Positions 53,678 through 63,654 of a DNA stretch of 64,000 nt are shown here, piece by piece. The DNA comes from Rhynchopus sp. YZ270_cl-10. Lineage: Eukaryota; Euglenozoa; Diplonemea; Diplonemida; Diplonemidae. Numbering within the stretch: the stretch's first letter is position 1; each line of letters begins with the position of its first letter. The translations under genes were made by a program, and so were the position numbers. Below the pieces are notes generated by a model that saw nothing but the letters and a program-made list of their open reading frames with translations, was not told where the DNA came from and made no database searches. The stretch lies in the NCBI GenBank assembly GCA_964035575.1, contig OZ037836.1, positions 1,054,001 through 1,118,000 on the forward strand, written 5' to 3'.

Positions 53678-54508
53678 GAAAAAAAAATAAAAATATAGTC
53701 GCCCCCGGCGGGCCCTCGCCCTTTTCCCATGATTACCAGCATAAAAGCGAGCAGAATCAAAGCGAGGCATCTTCACAAGAAATGAGAGAACTTGTGCACA
53801 AAAAATGCCTACCCGCATCTGCCCAGAACATAATTTTTTTCTCTTTCGGCCAGTCCTTGTGGTCCATCAGCTAACTTCAGGCAGGAAACGGACACGTATC
53901 CGTCCTGATTTGTCGTGGCAACATCACATTAAAGGTGTGCTTCTTGATGCCCTCTCCATCACACCAGTACAGGCAGACTCCAAGGTGGTTGTAGGAGCCC
54001 TCGTTGTAGAAGAGCTGGTTGGGCTCCTCGGGCAGCATTGGGAGCTTACCCTTTTGTTTGTAGTCCATGACTACAAACAAAAGAGGGGGTGCACTGATCT
54101 GCTGCTTGTGGAGGGTCTGGATGGCGGCGGCTTCCAACCTGTGCGTTCTGACGGTCATCAGTGCCGACAGAGTCCGTCTCAGATCCTCCCTGGCGATGGG
54201 GGATAGGCGCGTGAGGTCGGCAGAAGAAGAAACAGAAACAGAATTAGAAGCAGTCTCAGAAAAGGGAAGATCCCGTGACATTGACTCTTCAGAGTTCCGT
54301 AAAGAGGAAGATCAATTTTGATATTTGTGTGTCACAGCCCCCCCAAAAAAAAAGAGAAAGCGCACAACATGTAGTAAGTGTGACAAGAAGGGTCACAACA
54401 GCCGCACTTACAGAAAAACTAAAGTAAAGAAATCATTGGTTCAGATCATTATCATATCAATAATGGGGCGAGGGCCCGCCGGGGGCGACTATATTTTTTT
54501 TTTTTTTC
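53678..54508. mobile_element. TIR element, TSD GACATGTC, with decayed coding sequence
   Basis: The ends hold A/T runs followed by ATAGTCGCCCCCGGCGGGCC, inverted at the right. GACATGTC flanks both sides (53670-53677, 54509-54516). An 8-bp duplication would fit hAT or related groups. The contents are a 134-residue minus-strand frame and a plus-strand PPKKKRKR plus zinc-knuckle-like stretch (CSKCDKKGHNSRT, about 54340-54420). Confidence 0.75.
53877..54281 (-). pseudogene. Fragment of a transposon or captured protein (134 residues)
   Basis: The frame reads LRRTLSALMTVRTHRLEAAA, LLFVVMDYKQKGKLPMLPEE and FYNEGSYNHLGVCLYWCDGE. The VVMDYKQK segment followed by an aromatic-rich stretch resembles the core of several eukaryotic DNA transposase-like proteins, but I cannot name the family. 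It lies inside an 831-bp TIR element that is too small for a complete enzyme. A plus-strand basic and zinc-knuckle stretch nearby may be from the same or another source. Confidence 0.45.
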
Positions 54509-54587
54509 GACATGTCTTTCAGCCCCTCCGCTACGTTTTCAGATTTTTTTTGAGTTCTGTTGCGGGGATTTTTTTTCACCCTGCGCC

Positions 54588-54928
54588 AGTGTCTTATCCA
54601 GGAATTCAGATTTCAAGATTGGGGGGTCAGCTTGTTTTTGTGCCCAAAAAATTTTCAGCACTGCTGACCAGGGACATTGGGACACAGGGAACTGTATTTT
54701 TTTTTGCGGAGCAAAAAAAAATCAACCAAATGGCGCCGCAGGCGAAAAAAAAAATTCGGGTACGGTGTAAAAATCTAGCCTTTTACAGCACAGAGTCACA
54801 CACCGAACCCTTTTTTGCGGAGCAAAAAAGGGAAAATGGCGCCGCAGGCAAAAAAAAAATTGAGGTACAGTCTGGATGGTGCAGTCAGAAACCCAGTTCC
54901 CCATGGTATCCTGTGGTTCAACCATGGA
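54588..54928 (+). repeat. Dispersed GCGGAGC/GGCGCCGCAGGC repeat, most complete copy
   Basis: This starts GTGTCTTATCCAGGAATTCA and keeps the full motif order to CCAGTTCCCCATGGTA. It is inserted in the GG-end element at 49213-55171. Confidence 0.85.
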
Positions 54929-55171
54929 ATTTTTTTTTTTTTTTTTTTTTTTTTTTCTTTTTTTCAGACTTCTGTTGCGCCGCAACAGAACTTTATACGG
55001 TAGCGGAGCCCCTGATGTCTTTTTCACCCACAGAAAAAAAAAATTTTTTTTTCGAGCACAGGCCCTGTCAGGGGGAAAAAAAAAATTTTTTTTTTTTTCA
55101 GCTGAAAATTGTCTTTGCCAAAAAAAAATGTTTCGCGGTTTGAAACGTGGGGGGGCAAAAAAAAGCCACCC

Positions 55172-56309
55172 ATACTAAAGGATAAAACAACAGCGGAGGG
55201 GGGGAGGAGGGGTTTTGTTTTTGTTGGAAAATTGAAACCATACCCTACTTTCCTTTTTATGTTTTTCCCCCACCCCCACAAACAATAAAGCAATAAAAAA
55301 CAATAAGGACAAGCTGACAAGCTGCGTTCAACGAAAAACACTCATTATCTTCCTGAGTAATGTTCTAAAGATTAGTTGGTGCTAAGTCGAAGTCCTTCAA
55401 TTCTGCCTCACATTTTTTGTATGAGTGACATAGGAAATAACGTGTGTTTGGGAGAGGGTGAACCCTTTCCCTTACTGTGCGGGGAGGGGGGAGGTGCTCA
55501 TTGGCGGGGACCAATGAAGTACAGATTTTTTTTGAAAGAAAGATGGAGTTGCCCACACGGTGAAAAGCAAATTGACTTGGCTTGTAGTTTTGCTTTTGTG
55601 GCTTTCGCCGTTGGCTAACGGTGAAACCAACAAAGAAAAACCACCATTTACTTCACCGTGATAAGACACCTCCTGAAGTAAATATAAGGGAAATCTTGTG
55701 AGATGAACATGCCTCGAGTGTACACACGGTTGTCAGGTCCAGGTGGGAGAACAAAATTGGGAAAAAAAATTGGGTGTTCATTGAGTTATCCCACCATGGT
55801 GTGGGCAACTGCTTCTCTCCCAGTGGGTGAGCTTAGGCACACCCACCCGATTGTTGCTCTCCCAATTTGCTCTGACACCTGGATCTGACAACTGTTGCAT
55901 ACCAGCTTTAAAACTAATAAAAGAGAAGTTGAAAGTGAAAGCGCTTCATCACAAAGAAAAGAATGCCCTGAAAAATATACAGCGCGTGTGTTGCACCCAC
56001 TCCACTGATACGGGACCAATGAAGTGCGGGAGGGAGGAGGAGCGGGGTTTAGCTATTGTTCTGTGTATTTTTTTCTTTTCGCATAAAAAAATTGTTGTGA
56101 TGTGGTTTTCGCATGAAAGCAAAAGAAAGAAAAATATTTCAAACTTGGTGTGTTTACCCAACCGATTCTCCGTGGTTCTCCCGTAGGTGCCCCGGTAAGG
56201 GGGTATACTCAATAAGGGAGGATACCATTTTTATTTTAATTTCCCTTACAATTTTGGAGGGGAAAAAACACACCAACACACAAAACGCTAATGGTAACTT
56301 TAAAAAAGG
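55172..56309. repeat. Host block of unit II to III junction; no gene
   Basis: 55535-56205 is nearly identical to 14510-15170. It then continues GGTAAGGGGGTATACTC uninterrupted, the empty counterpart of the hAT-like element at 15179-17604. From about 56225 it joins the block also seen at 23850-23935. Confidence 0.8.
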
Positions 56310-56723
56310 CCCAGTCCTGGGCTGGACGTTAAATTGCATCCGGGGGCCCTTTTGTGGCACTCCTCCTGAAACTCTATGAAGGTCTGACCTGAGGGTAAAA
56401 GGTGCTGGGTATGCTACCCTGGGTGCTGAAGGCAGGCACACAACATGTGTGGAGGGACCTGCAGAGCCCTAGCCAGTGAAGCCAAGGAGGCCCCCCTAGG
56501 AAACTAGGGAACGGATTGGAAGAGACCTCGCCGGTAGCCGGGAACCCTCCCTGGGCTAGTACAATGATGAAACTTCAATCTAAAGTCCACACCCATGTGG
56601 CGGCCGCTTTGGCATGCGTCTGTAAGGACAGCCTTGACTGATACTTTCTGTATTAGCACACGATTGCCTCCCTGAAGGCTACGTAGCTACCTGAGTACAA
56701 AAAAAAAAAAAAAAAAAAAAAAA
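56310..56723 (+). mobile_element. Poly(A)-tailed retroposon, about 400 bp, structured
   Basis: This is absent from the sister locus, which reads TTTAAAAAAGGACACACC (about 23920). Here the sequence CCCAGTCCTGGGCTGGACG begins directly after AAAAAAGG, and a run of about 25 A ends before GGACACACC. AAAAAAGG would be the target duplication, merged with the tail. The 390-bp body is GC-rich and dense in possible stems (CCCAGTCCTGGG, CTAGGAAACTAGG, GCCTCCCTGAAGGC). It has no open frame of note. It is a SINE, a truncated LINE end or a retroposed noncoding RNA. Confidence 0.75.
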
Positions 56724-57092
56724 GGACACACCTCCCCCATATATGGACCGATTTCCCATTAGCACCAATTCAGCAAAAGAGAGAAAGAAATTAGTTTTTA
56801 CGTACTTTCCTACATCTAAGATGAGAAAGTACAAGGGCGATCTATTCAGATACATCCAAGAGAAGGGAAGAAAACAAAAAGAAAAAGAAAAAGGGGAACT
56901 TACTATACTACGTTAAAGTCTTTGGCAAAACAGTAAGCAGCATTAAGAGTGCCACGTACTCCTCTCCCTTTAGTATTTTTTTTTATTCCAGAAAAAGAAA
57001 AATTTTTTTTGGTGAGGCGCCTTAACCGATTCCCCGTGTTTCTATCAGTTGTCCTTGCTCAAATGAGTAATTTTTCTCTTTTCGTTTCTTTT

Positions 57093-58691
57093 TTAGTTCG
57101 CGCATCCGATAAACAGCTTATCTGCAAACCCTGGGTCGATTTCGTGCGCTACTTGGAAGAGAGCCTCACAGAGATCGTCATGCAGGTTCTCCTTGCATTT
57201 GAGACTCCGCGTGAAGTATGTGTTCGGGCCGAAGAAGGCAAGCCGCAGAAAGCTGATGTCATGCCTCATGATCTTCGATTCGGACGAAAACGACGTAAAT
57301 TTGTCAAAATAGTAGTGGTCGCAGGAATGCATCACGGTGCTGGCCAGAAACGCGTTGGTCACCTCCGGTGTCCATCCGGGACGCAGCTTCTTGATGATGA
57401 CCCGCGAGGCCATGATGATGTTGTGTGCTGTGGAGTTTCTTGCGGCAAGATGGATGAATTTGTTTGCTGCCTCGTGGTCTGCGTGGCTTTGCCCGGTGGG
57501 GCGTGCACAGTGATGGATTGGAAGTCCTTGAGCGCCGTTGTGTGCCAGAATGTCGGCCATCACTGCAGCAGATCCTACTCCAACACCCCCATAAGAACCA
57601 TACATGGCAGCGTTGTTCATCCACTGTGTTATGTCGTTGCTTTCTTGCGCGAGGTCCCAGCGATCCGCAGGGTTGGTGGGGCTGATCAACTGCGCGGTTC
57701 CATTCGCCCACCAGTGGACATTAATGTGAGCGTACAACGCACCGATTGTGTTCGCAATGACAACTGCCTCCTCGATGTCGTCATCCTCCGGTCCAGCAAC
57801 ACGGTGCTCGCCAAGACCGTCCTCCATCAGAAGAGTCATGCCGAGAAACTCTTGTTTATCGTGGTCCAAATCGATGGTCGCATAGTTGATATTAATCACC
57901 GAGGTGTCTTGGAAGGGAAGACGCACATTTTCGAACCTCAAATGCCCCGTTTCAAAGTCCATCCAGGAGATCATGCCGGTATTTACCATTGCTTGGTACA
58001 TTTCGCAGCGGGTAGTTCTTCTCTTCGGCGAGAACCGCCCGATGTGCGCATACCGCAAAAAGACGCGGAAAAAGATGTTCAAAGGGTACTCCACCCCAAT
58101 GGTCGCCTGGTTGTAGAGGTACGCGCCCAGCTGCATTCCGTAGTACGAAGCAGACCTGCGCATGGCATAGGTGATGTTCAACCCCTTCGGCACCCACCGT
58201 CTGTTCAGCATATCCTTCGCGAAGGTAGCGTCCGTTGTGTCCGGGGCTTTCCCCTGCAGTGTAACCTGGGTTGTCATGAAGGGCGCCTTCTCAAAAGGCT
58301 CGATTGGGACTGGTGTGAGATTGTTGTTCCAACAAAGAAGCAAAAACGCGCCCAAACGGTACATCGTGAGAAGCAGAGGAACGGAGAGGAAGAGACGGCG
58401 GTACGATACCGTGGGAAACGTGAGCAGCTTTTCGAGCCAAGGGAACGACCCGAAAAGGTTGCGGAAGTGTCCAGGGTATTCCCGGGGAAGCGCTGCAAGC
58501 TCGGCGCAGCCACAAAGCAGAAAGACAGTCTTCGCAAAATTCGTCATAATGCCCCGCGGGTATGTGATGGCCACATCCTCGGACGTTGCAAAAGCATAGG
58601 CAAAGGCTGGCAAATTCGGTCTCCACTGCATCCACACAAATGCACCAACCCCTGCTGCGAAACCTACCCGATGGTCGAAGAAGTCCGACAT
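57093..58691 (-). CDS. Unrecognised 532-residue membrane-associated protein, unit III copy
   Basis: This paralogue of 24960-26558 has the same length, starting at the ATG at 58691 and ending with TAA at 57093. About 30 residues differ. Clusters of change are PGHFRNLF (about 73-80), GALYAHINVHWW (replacing ASLYAHFHIHWW) and HSCDHYYFDKFTSFSSESKI near the C-terminus. The conserved histidine-rich segments GLPIHHCARPTGQSHADHEA and NSTAHNIIMASRVIIKKLRP are unchanged. Hydrophobic segments are in the same places. The gene is 318 bp downstream of the Ubl-LRR gene on the same strand. Retention of the frame and mostly conservative changes argue that both copies were or are functional. No family is recognised. 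Confidence 0.85.
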   Translation of the reverse strand: MSDFFDHRVGFAAGVGAFVWMQWRPNLPAFAYAFATSEDVAITYPRGIMTNFAKTVFLLCGCAELAALPREYPGHFRNLFGSFPWLEKLLTFPTVSYRRLFLSVPLLLTMYRLGAFLLLCWNNNLTPVPIEPFEKAPFMTTQVTLQGKAPDTTDATFAKDMLNRRWVPKGLNITYAMRRSASYYGMQLGAYLYNQATIGVEYPLNIFFRVFLRYAHIGRFSPKRRTTRCEMYQAMVNTGMISWMDFETGHLRFENVRLPFQDTSVININYATIDLDHDKQEFLGMTLLMEDGLGEHRVAGPEDDDIEEAVVIANTIGALYAHINVHWWANGTAQLISPTNPADRWDLAQESNDITQWMNNAAMYGSYGGVGVGSAAVMADILAHNGAQGLPIHHCARPTGQSHADHEAANKFIHLAARNSTAHNIIMASRVIIKKLRPGWTPEVTNAFLASTVMHSCDHYYFDKFTSFSSESKIMRHDISFLRLAFFGPNTYFTRSLKCKENLHDDLCEALFQVAHEIDPGFADKLFIGCAN

Positions 58692-59009
58692 AGGAAAGGG
58701 GGGAAAGGAGGAGGAGGAAATAAACTGGGTGTCAAGTCAGCAACGCGCGGGGGGAGCGAAGAGTAGTGGGGGGGAAGAGGAGAAAAAGAAAAGAGTGTGT
58801 GTTTCGAGAGGGAAACAATGTGAAAAAGAAAAACAAATCTGCTGCGGGTGGGTGGAGAATGGTTGGGTGTGTGTTGAAAAAGTAGGTGTGGGTGGGTAGG
58901 GTCTTTGGGTTACGGTCAAGATTATCCGAACCAGAGGACGCAAGCAGACATACTGCCAGAGACCCTCCACCTCGGGGAGGTGCTGCCCTGCCACCAACAC
59001 ACCACGTCG

Positions 59010-59924
59010 TCATTGTGCGTGTCTCCGTCGCTTCTGGCTTTGCTCGGGGGATTCGTCTCTGCTTCGTTTCGGACGTGCTTCAACCACAAGCTGGCTCAGC
59101 TTCTTGTCGTTCCTCACTTCGTTGGACACAACACTGCTGCAGCCGGAAAGGTAAATGCTCGTTAACGAAGTGCAGTACGCAGCAAAGTAAGTAGTACCAT
59201 AAGTAGTGACACAAATCGACGTCACATTGTGGAGTGGTGATAAATCTAGGGTGGTTAAGCTGGTGCAGTTCTGAAGGAAGCCTGCACCAACCTGCGCCAC
59301 GTTGTTGAGTGGAGATAAGTCGATGTTGGTTAAGCTCTTGCAGGCGACAAGAAAGCTGCGTTTAATCTGCGCCACATTGCTGAGTGGTGATAAATCGACG
59401 CTGGTTAAGCTCGTGCATCCGCAAAGAAAGCTGTCACCAACCTGCGTCACATTGCTCAACCCAGAGAGGTTGATACTTGTCAACGAGGTGCAGTGGGCCA
59501 GGAAGTTGAGTCCAATGTGAGTCACAATGGACTCAGCACTGAGATCAAGTCTCGTCAACGAAGTGCCTCCCAAGAAGTCATTCGGAATGACAGTCGCAAC
59601 CTCCGCCTGCAGAAGCAAACACGCCACCTCAGGATCCTCCACACTCTCCAACTTCTCGGCTGTGATGTCGGTCTCACCCAACGCATGAAGCTCTGCAATG
59701 GCTTCTTGCTTCTGCGTTTTCGTGAGGATGATTGTGTCACCAGCACTCAGCTGCGTCATGTCCGCTCCTTCTCCCATCGCTTCGTCTCCGAAACTCATGC
59801 AAAAGCCGTCTTCAGGCAACCCCATTGCAGTCGCCACCTTCCGCTGCAAGCCCTCCACTGTGTCATCTTCACCCACCTCGACTGTGTGCTGATTCGTGTC
59901 GAAACCCTTGATGTTCAGGTCCAT
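59010..59924 (-). CDS. Ubl-LRR protein, copy III (304 residues)
   Basis: The architecture matches copy II: ATG at 59924, ubiquitin-like domain (1-70, with GLQRKVATAMGLPEDGFC), linker, four FLxxC-type leucine-rich repeats, capping repeat YLSGCSSVVSNEVRNDKKLS and basic tail. It is nine residues shorter than copy II; the stretch LEEVLISLER after the linker is missing here and in copy I. Within the repeats the framework residues are kept, but the pairs on either side of FL differ (for example DSFLCGC, RSFLVAC, against EHFLWSC, NYNFLYGC in copy II). The frame is clean, with no signal peptide. It is probably a cytosolic or nuclear recognition or scaffold protein by inference. Confidence 0.9.
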   Translation of the reverse strand: MDLNIKGFDTNQHTVEVGEDDTVEGLQRKVATAMGLPEDGFCMSFGDEAMGEGADMTQLSAGDTIILTKTQKQEAIAELHALGETDITAEKLESVEDPEVACLLLQAEVATVIPNDFLGGTSLTRLDLSAESIVTHIGLNFLAHCTSLTSINLSGLSNVTQVGDSFLCGCTSLTSVDLSPLSNVAQIKRSFLVACKSLTNIDLSPLNNVAQVGAGFLQNCTSLTTLDLSPLHNVTSICVTTYGTTYFAAYCTSLTSIYLSGCSSVVSNEVRNDKKLSQLVVEARPKRSRDESPEQSQKRRRHAQ

Positions 59925-60809
59925 GTCTTTGTTGTGGTTTGTGTTCTGATCTCTGTGTGTGGTGGTGGGGTGTGGAGTACAACAAGCCTCAGTCCTTTTT
60001 CAAGAACCTTGCCAAAAACTGTCTGGAGAAGGGTCCCCCTCCCCGACCCACAACCCACAACCCCCGACTTCAGATCTCTCACCTCTCCACCCCCTCTCCC
60101 TGAACCAGCGCCCTTCACAGACGTTCCCTCCTCACGAAAGCAAACCCACCTTCCCCTGCCCCTCTCACGCACCCTTACCTGCCCCGTTCTGCACAAGAAA
60201 CCCGCACAGCCTCCACGCTGTCTCCACCCACCCCACGCAAGGAAGAACGCGTAGGGTCCGGTTGGGGTCCTCTGCCCGTTTCGCAGTGTGGAGAGGCTAT
60301 AGAGGAGCACACACTCTGCGTCGCTAAGTTGGGCGGAGGACCTAAACTTGACTTGAAATACAGTGTCCCTTTGGTGCATGACTTGAAACCATGCAGTCCG
60401 ACATCCATTTCGTGGTTCATATCCTAAAAAAAAAGGGGTCTTGTGGGGTGATATCCTTTTTTCCTTTTTCATATGAAAACTTGGTTGTTTAGTACAGACA
60501 CCCGAGGATGTGCTCCACTTTTCAACCCCATTTTTGTTTTTCTCGTCTCGAAACCTTTTGGGTGATGCGAGTACAGCATATAAAGTGGGAGTGATAGTGT
60601 GAACAACACCACTGGGATGTTGAACAACAGATATCATATCTTTCCACCAAAAAGCTGTGAAAGAAACTAGAAAAGGGGGAGGGGGGAGGGAGGGGAAAGG
60701 TGAAGTTGATAGTGCAAGACAACACCCTAGGTATAACCTAGGAACTGAAGTCCCAAAGAAGGGACTCTCAGAGCCCTCTCTCTCGGAGTGAAAAATATTT
60801 TCATCATAT
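59925..60809. repeat. 5' flank of Ubl-LRR gene and following block, unit III copy
   Basis: This matches 27819-28435 and then 31079-31400 without the two hAT-like insertions of unit II, and matches 3735-5050 of unit I without the TA MITE. It therefore shows the ancestral order. Confidence 0.8.
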
Positions 60810-61024
60810 GGGTGGCTTTTTTTTGCCCCCCCACGTTTCATTTCACGAAACATTTTTCCGCGGCAAAGACAATTTTCAGCTTTAAAAAAAAAAAAAAAAA
60901 AAATTCCCCTGACAGGGCCTGTGCTCGAAAAAAAAATTTTTTTTTTCTTTCCAGCTGAAAATTGTCTTTGCCGCGGAAAAATGTTTCGTGAAATGAAACG
61001 TGGGGGGGCAAAAAAAATTCACCC
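60810..61024. mobile_element. GG-end TIR element, short copy, TSD ATAT
   Basis: The ends GGGTGGC plus a T-run and its inverse are flanked by ATAT (60806-60809, 61025-61028). It is 215 bp, nearly one palindrome, with a 5'-AAAAAAAAATTTTTTTTT centre beside GGGCCTGTGCTCG. The site is CATATGC. Confidence 0.85.
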
Positions 61025-61208
61025 ATATGCAATCAATAAATTGATAGTATATGGTGAGGGATCAAAAAATGTCCCCATCTTTCTTTTTACATGTTTTGCA
61101 AAGAAAGAGGAAGATGGGAATAGGATGACCCTAAGCTGTTGTGCTTTGTCACTAAAAACTATAAACTAAAAACAAAAAACAAAAAACAAAAAAGCATTTT
61201 CATCATAT

Positions 61209-62267
61209 GGGTGGCTTTTTTTTGCCCCCCCACGTTTCAAACCGCGAAACATTTTTTTTTGGCAAAGACAATTTTCAGCACCCACAGAAAAAAAAATTTT
61301 TTTTTTCGAGCACAGGCCGAATTTTTTTTTTTTTTTTTTTCCAGCTGAAAATTGTCTTCAGGCCTAATGCTATCCGCTGGTTCGCTGGTTCACTTTTATT
61401 TATTATTTTTTTTTTTTTATCCGCTGGTTCGCTGGTTCACCCTTAAAATGGGGGTTTTTTGGGCTGGGGGGGGGGGTTCTCTGCCTGTGGTATGCCGTGG
61501 GTACCTTGGTCCTGGAGATGTGGGCGCCTGCGCCCGCATCTTCAGGAGGTGACGGTGGAGGCTTGTTCCAGGGACTCAATGATGCACACCCCTTGCCGGC
61601 AAAAAAAAAGTATCGCCTCAACCGGTCACCTGCCGTAAAAGAGAGAGAGGTTACAGAAAAAGCATGAAAAAAAATCCAAAAAAAAAAAGCAAAAATAAAA
61701 AAAGTAGCGTACCGTGCGCCTGCGGCGCAGCTCAAAAACTGGCAGCCCACAGACCTCTACCATAATTTGGCTGTAAAAATATTTGGTTTTAGGTCACAAT
61801 TTTTAAAATGTTGCGTACCGTGGCTTCGCCAGAAAGTTTTGATGTCAACCGCCGTTTCTTCTTGTACTGAGGGAAGGTTGCGTTCACAAGAGAGAGCCTA
61901 GTGTGACGGCTTGACGTGGAAAAACGTGAGAAAAGGGCGGGTTTGGTTCTTGATGCACGTTACCATCCCACGTCATCACGTATTTACGCGAAATGAACGG
62001 ACCTTTTCGCGGAGCGCAAAAAAAAATTTTTTTTTTACCCCTTTTCGGACATATCTTTACGGTTTTGGGGGGGAAGAATTCATGGAAATAAGCGAAAACC
62101 CTGGACCCCTTCCCGGAGGGAAAATTTTTTTTCGCTTTTTTTTTTTTTTTTTCCGCTGGTTCACTTTTTTCCCCCCTCCCCCAAAGTTAGCATTAGGCCT
62201 GAATTGTCTTTGCCAAAAAAAAATGTTTCGCGGTTTGAAACGTGGGGGGGGCAAAAAAAATTCACCC
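61209..62267. mobile_element. GG-end TIR element with nested insertion, TSD ATAT
   Basis: The same ends are flanked by ATAT (61205-61208, 62268-62271), in a second copy of the CATATGC host sequence. It is enlarged by an 843-bp nested element. Confidence 0.85.
61359..62201. mobile_element. TIR element nested in the GG-end element, TSD AATTGTCTT
   Basis: The ends are CAGGCCTAATGCTA and the near-inverse TTAGCATTAGGCCTG. AATTGTCTT (9 bp; 8 if the outer base is by chance) flanks both sides. Contents include GCTGGTTCGCTGGTTCAC repeats and a reverse copy of the CTCTCTTTTACGGCAGGTGACC sequence that borders the VWA gene at about 19540. Confidence 0.85.
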
Positions 62268-62458
62268 ATATGCAATCAATAAATTGATAGTATATGGTGA
62301 GGGATCAACAAAAATGGTCCCATCTTTCTAAAAAAGCAAAAAAGCAAAGACAATAGAAAGCTATCGCGAGGGGAAAGGGTGGGAGGTGGCTAAACAAGGT
62401 TTTATGTGTGTGTGTGTTTTTTTTTGCCGAAAAAAAAGCATTTTTTGTTTTATTTTTA

Positions 62459-62980
62459 ATGAGGTGATCCAGTCTCACGCTTTTTCACACATTTTCACTT
62501 GGTTTCACACATTTTCACACATTTTCACATGGTTTCACACATTTTCACATGGTTTCACATATTTTCACTTGGTTTCACACATTTTCACATGGTTTCACGG
62601 TGTGAAAAAGTGTGTACGAAAGTGAAAAAAAAACTGCTTCACGCACTCTGAGTGGATTCCTCCAGAAAAAAAACTTGGTGTTTTCACATGGTTTCACATG
62701 TTTTCACTTGGTTTCACACATTTTCACTTGGTTTCACATATTTTCACATGGTTTCACATGTTTTCACTTGGTTTCACACATTTTCACTTGGTTTCACATA
62801 TTTTCACTTGGTTTCACACATTTTCACACATTTTCACACATTTTCACACATTTTCACATGGTTTCACACATTTTCACTTGATTTCACACATTTTCACCTT
62901 GGTTTCACACGTTTTCACTTGTTTTCACACGTTTTCACGGTGTGAAAAAGTGTGGAAAAGTGTGCGCTGGATCACCTCAT
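62459..62980. mobile_element. TIR element filled with TTTCACA arrays
   Basis: The ends are ATGAGGTGATCCAG and its inverse. TTA on both sides could be a 3-bp target duplication as in Harbinger-type elements. The inside is almost wholly TTTTCACATGGTTTCACACA-type 10- and 20-mers (62485-62940), interrupted by an inverted segment near 62600. Confidence 0.65.
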
Positions 62981-63652
62981 TTAAAACAAAGCAAAAAAAA
63001 AAAAAAACACACACACAACAACAAAACAAAAAGACAAAGCCATTGCAGGGAGGCGAGGTGATGGGGTGGGTCAATGAAAACAGTGTTGAAATTTGACCTA
63101 ATGGGGGAAACAATACAAGCACCACTCGGATCCAGGTTTGGGGGGGTGTGAGGGCAGTGTCATTTCACTGGAGGGGAAAGGGGGGAAGAAGAAAGAAAAC
63201 TTGAAAGACGAATGTGCCTCTTGTGCATACACATCTGAAGAAAGTGTGAAATAGCACGGACACTAAGTGGGGTGGGTAAGGATGGGATGGGCAGGGGAAT
63301 GGGGTACAGAGAACAAAAAATATTTTTTTCTGATGTTTTGATTTTAGACTGCTATCATAATAGCAGTCGCGATGTTGAGAGGGTGTAAAGCGCAAAATTT
63401 AAGCGGTTATAGAAGTGGATCATATGCAATCAATAAATTGATAGTATATGGTGAGGGATCAACAAAAATGGTCCCATCTTTCTTTTTATGGCGTATGTTG
63501 TGCAAAACGTAGAAAAGAAAAGTAAAATGCTGGTAAAAGGGAAAAGGAAAAAAAAAAGAAAAAGAAAAAGAAAAGGTTCTAAGACGCACCCAAGCCTCGA
63601 TGATGTTTGCTTAGTCGCCACCTTCACAAGAGGTGATGGTCATGACCTCAAA
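62981..63652. repeat. Host repeat block, unit III copy; no gene
   Basis: This is colinear with 39309-40107 and partly with 7090-7320. It ends at CTCAAA before the TA of the Tc1/mariner insertion. Confidence 0.8.
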
Positions 63653-63654
63653 TA

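Larger units (their letters stand above)
49213..55171. mobile_element. GG-end TIR element, 4-bp TSD ATAC, exploded by nested insertions
   Basis: The ends are GGGTG followed by a T-run, GCCCCCCCACGTTTC and AACCGCGAAACA, inverted at the right end (...GTTTGAAACGTGG...CACCC). ATAC flanks both sides (49209-49212, 55172-55175). Two shorter relatives occur at 60810-61024 and 61209-62267. Without the nested hAT (49290-53587) and the element at 53678-54508 the original is below about 1 kb. Confidence 0.82.

Noticed and set aside
56949-58766. A 605-codon plus-strand open frame
   Set aside because: It is the antisense shadow of the 532-residue gene; the minus-strand product is conserved between the two copies, while the plus-strand frame is broken in the unit II copy.
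59915-60853. A 312-codon minus-strand frame upstream of the Ubl-LRR gene
   Set aside because: It crosses noncoding unit sequence, low-complexity C-runs and dispersed repeats, and is not kept in units I or II.
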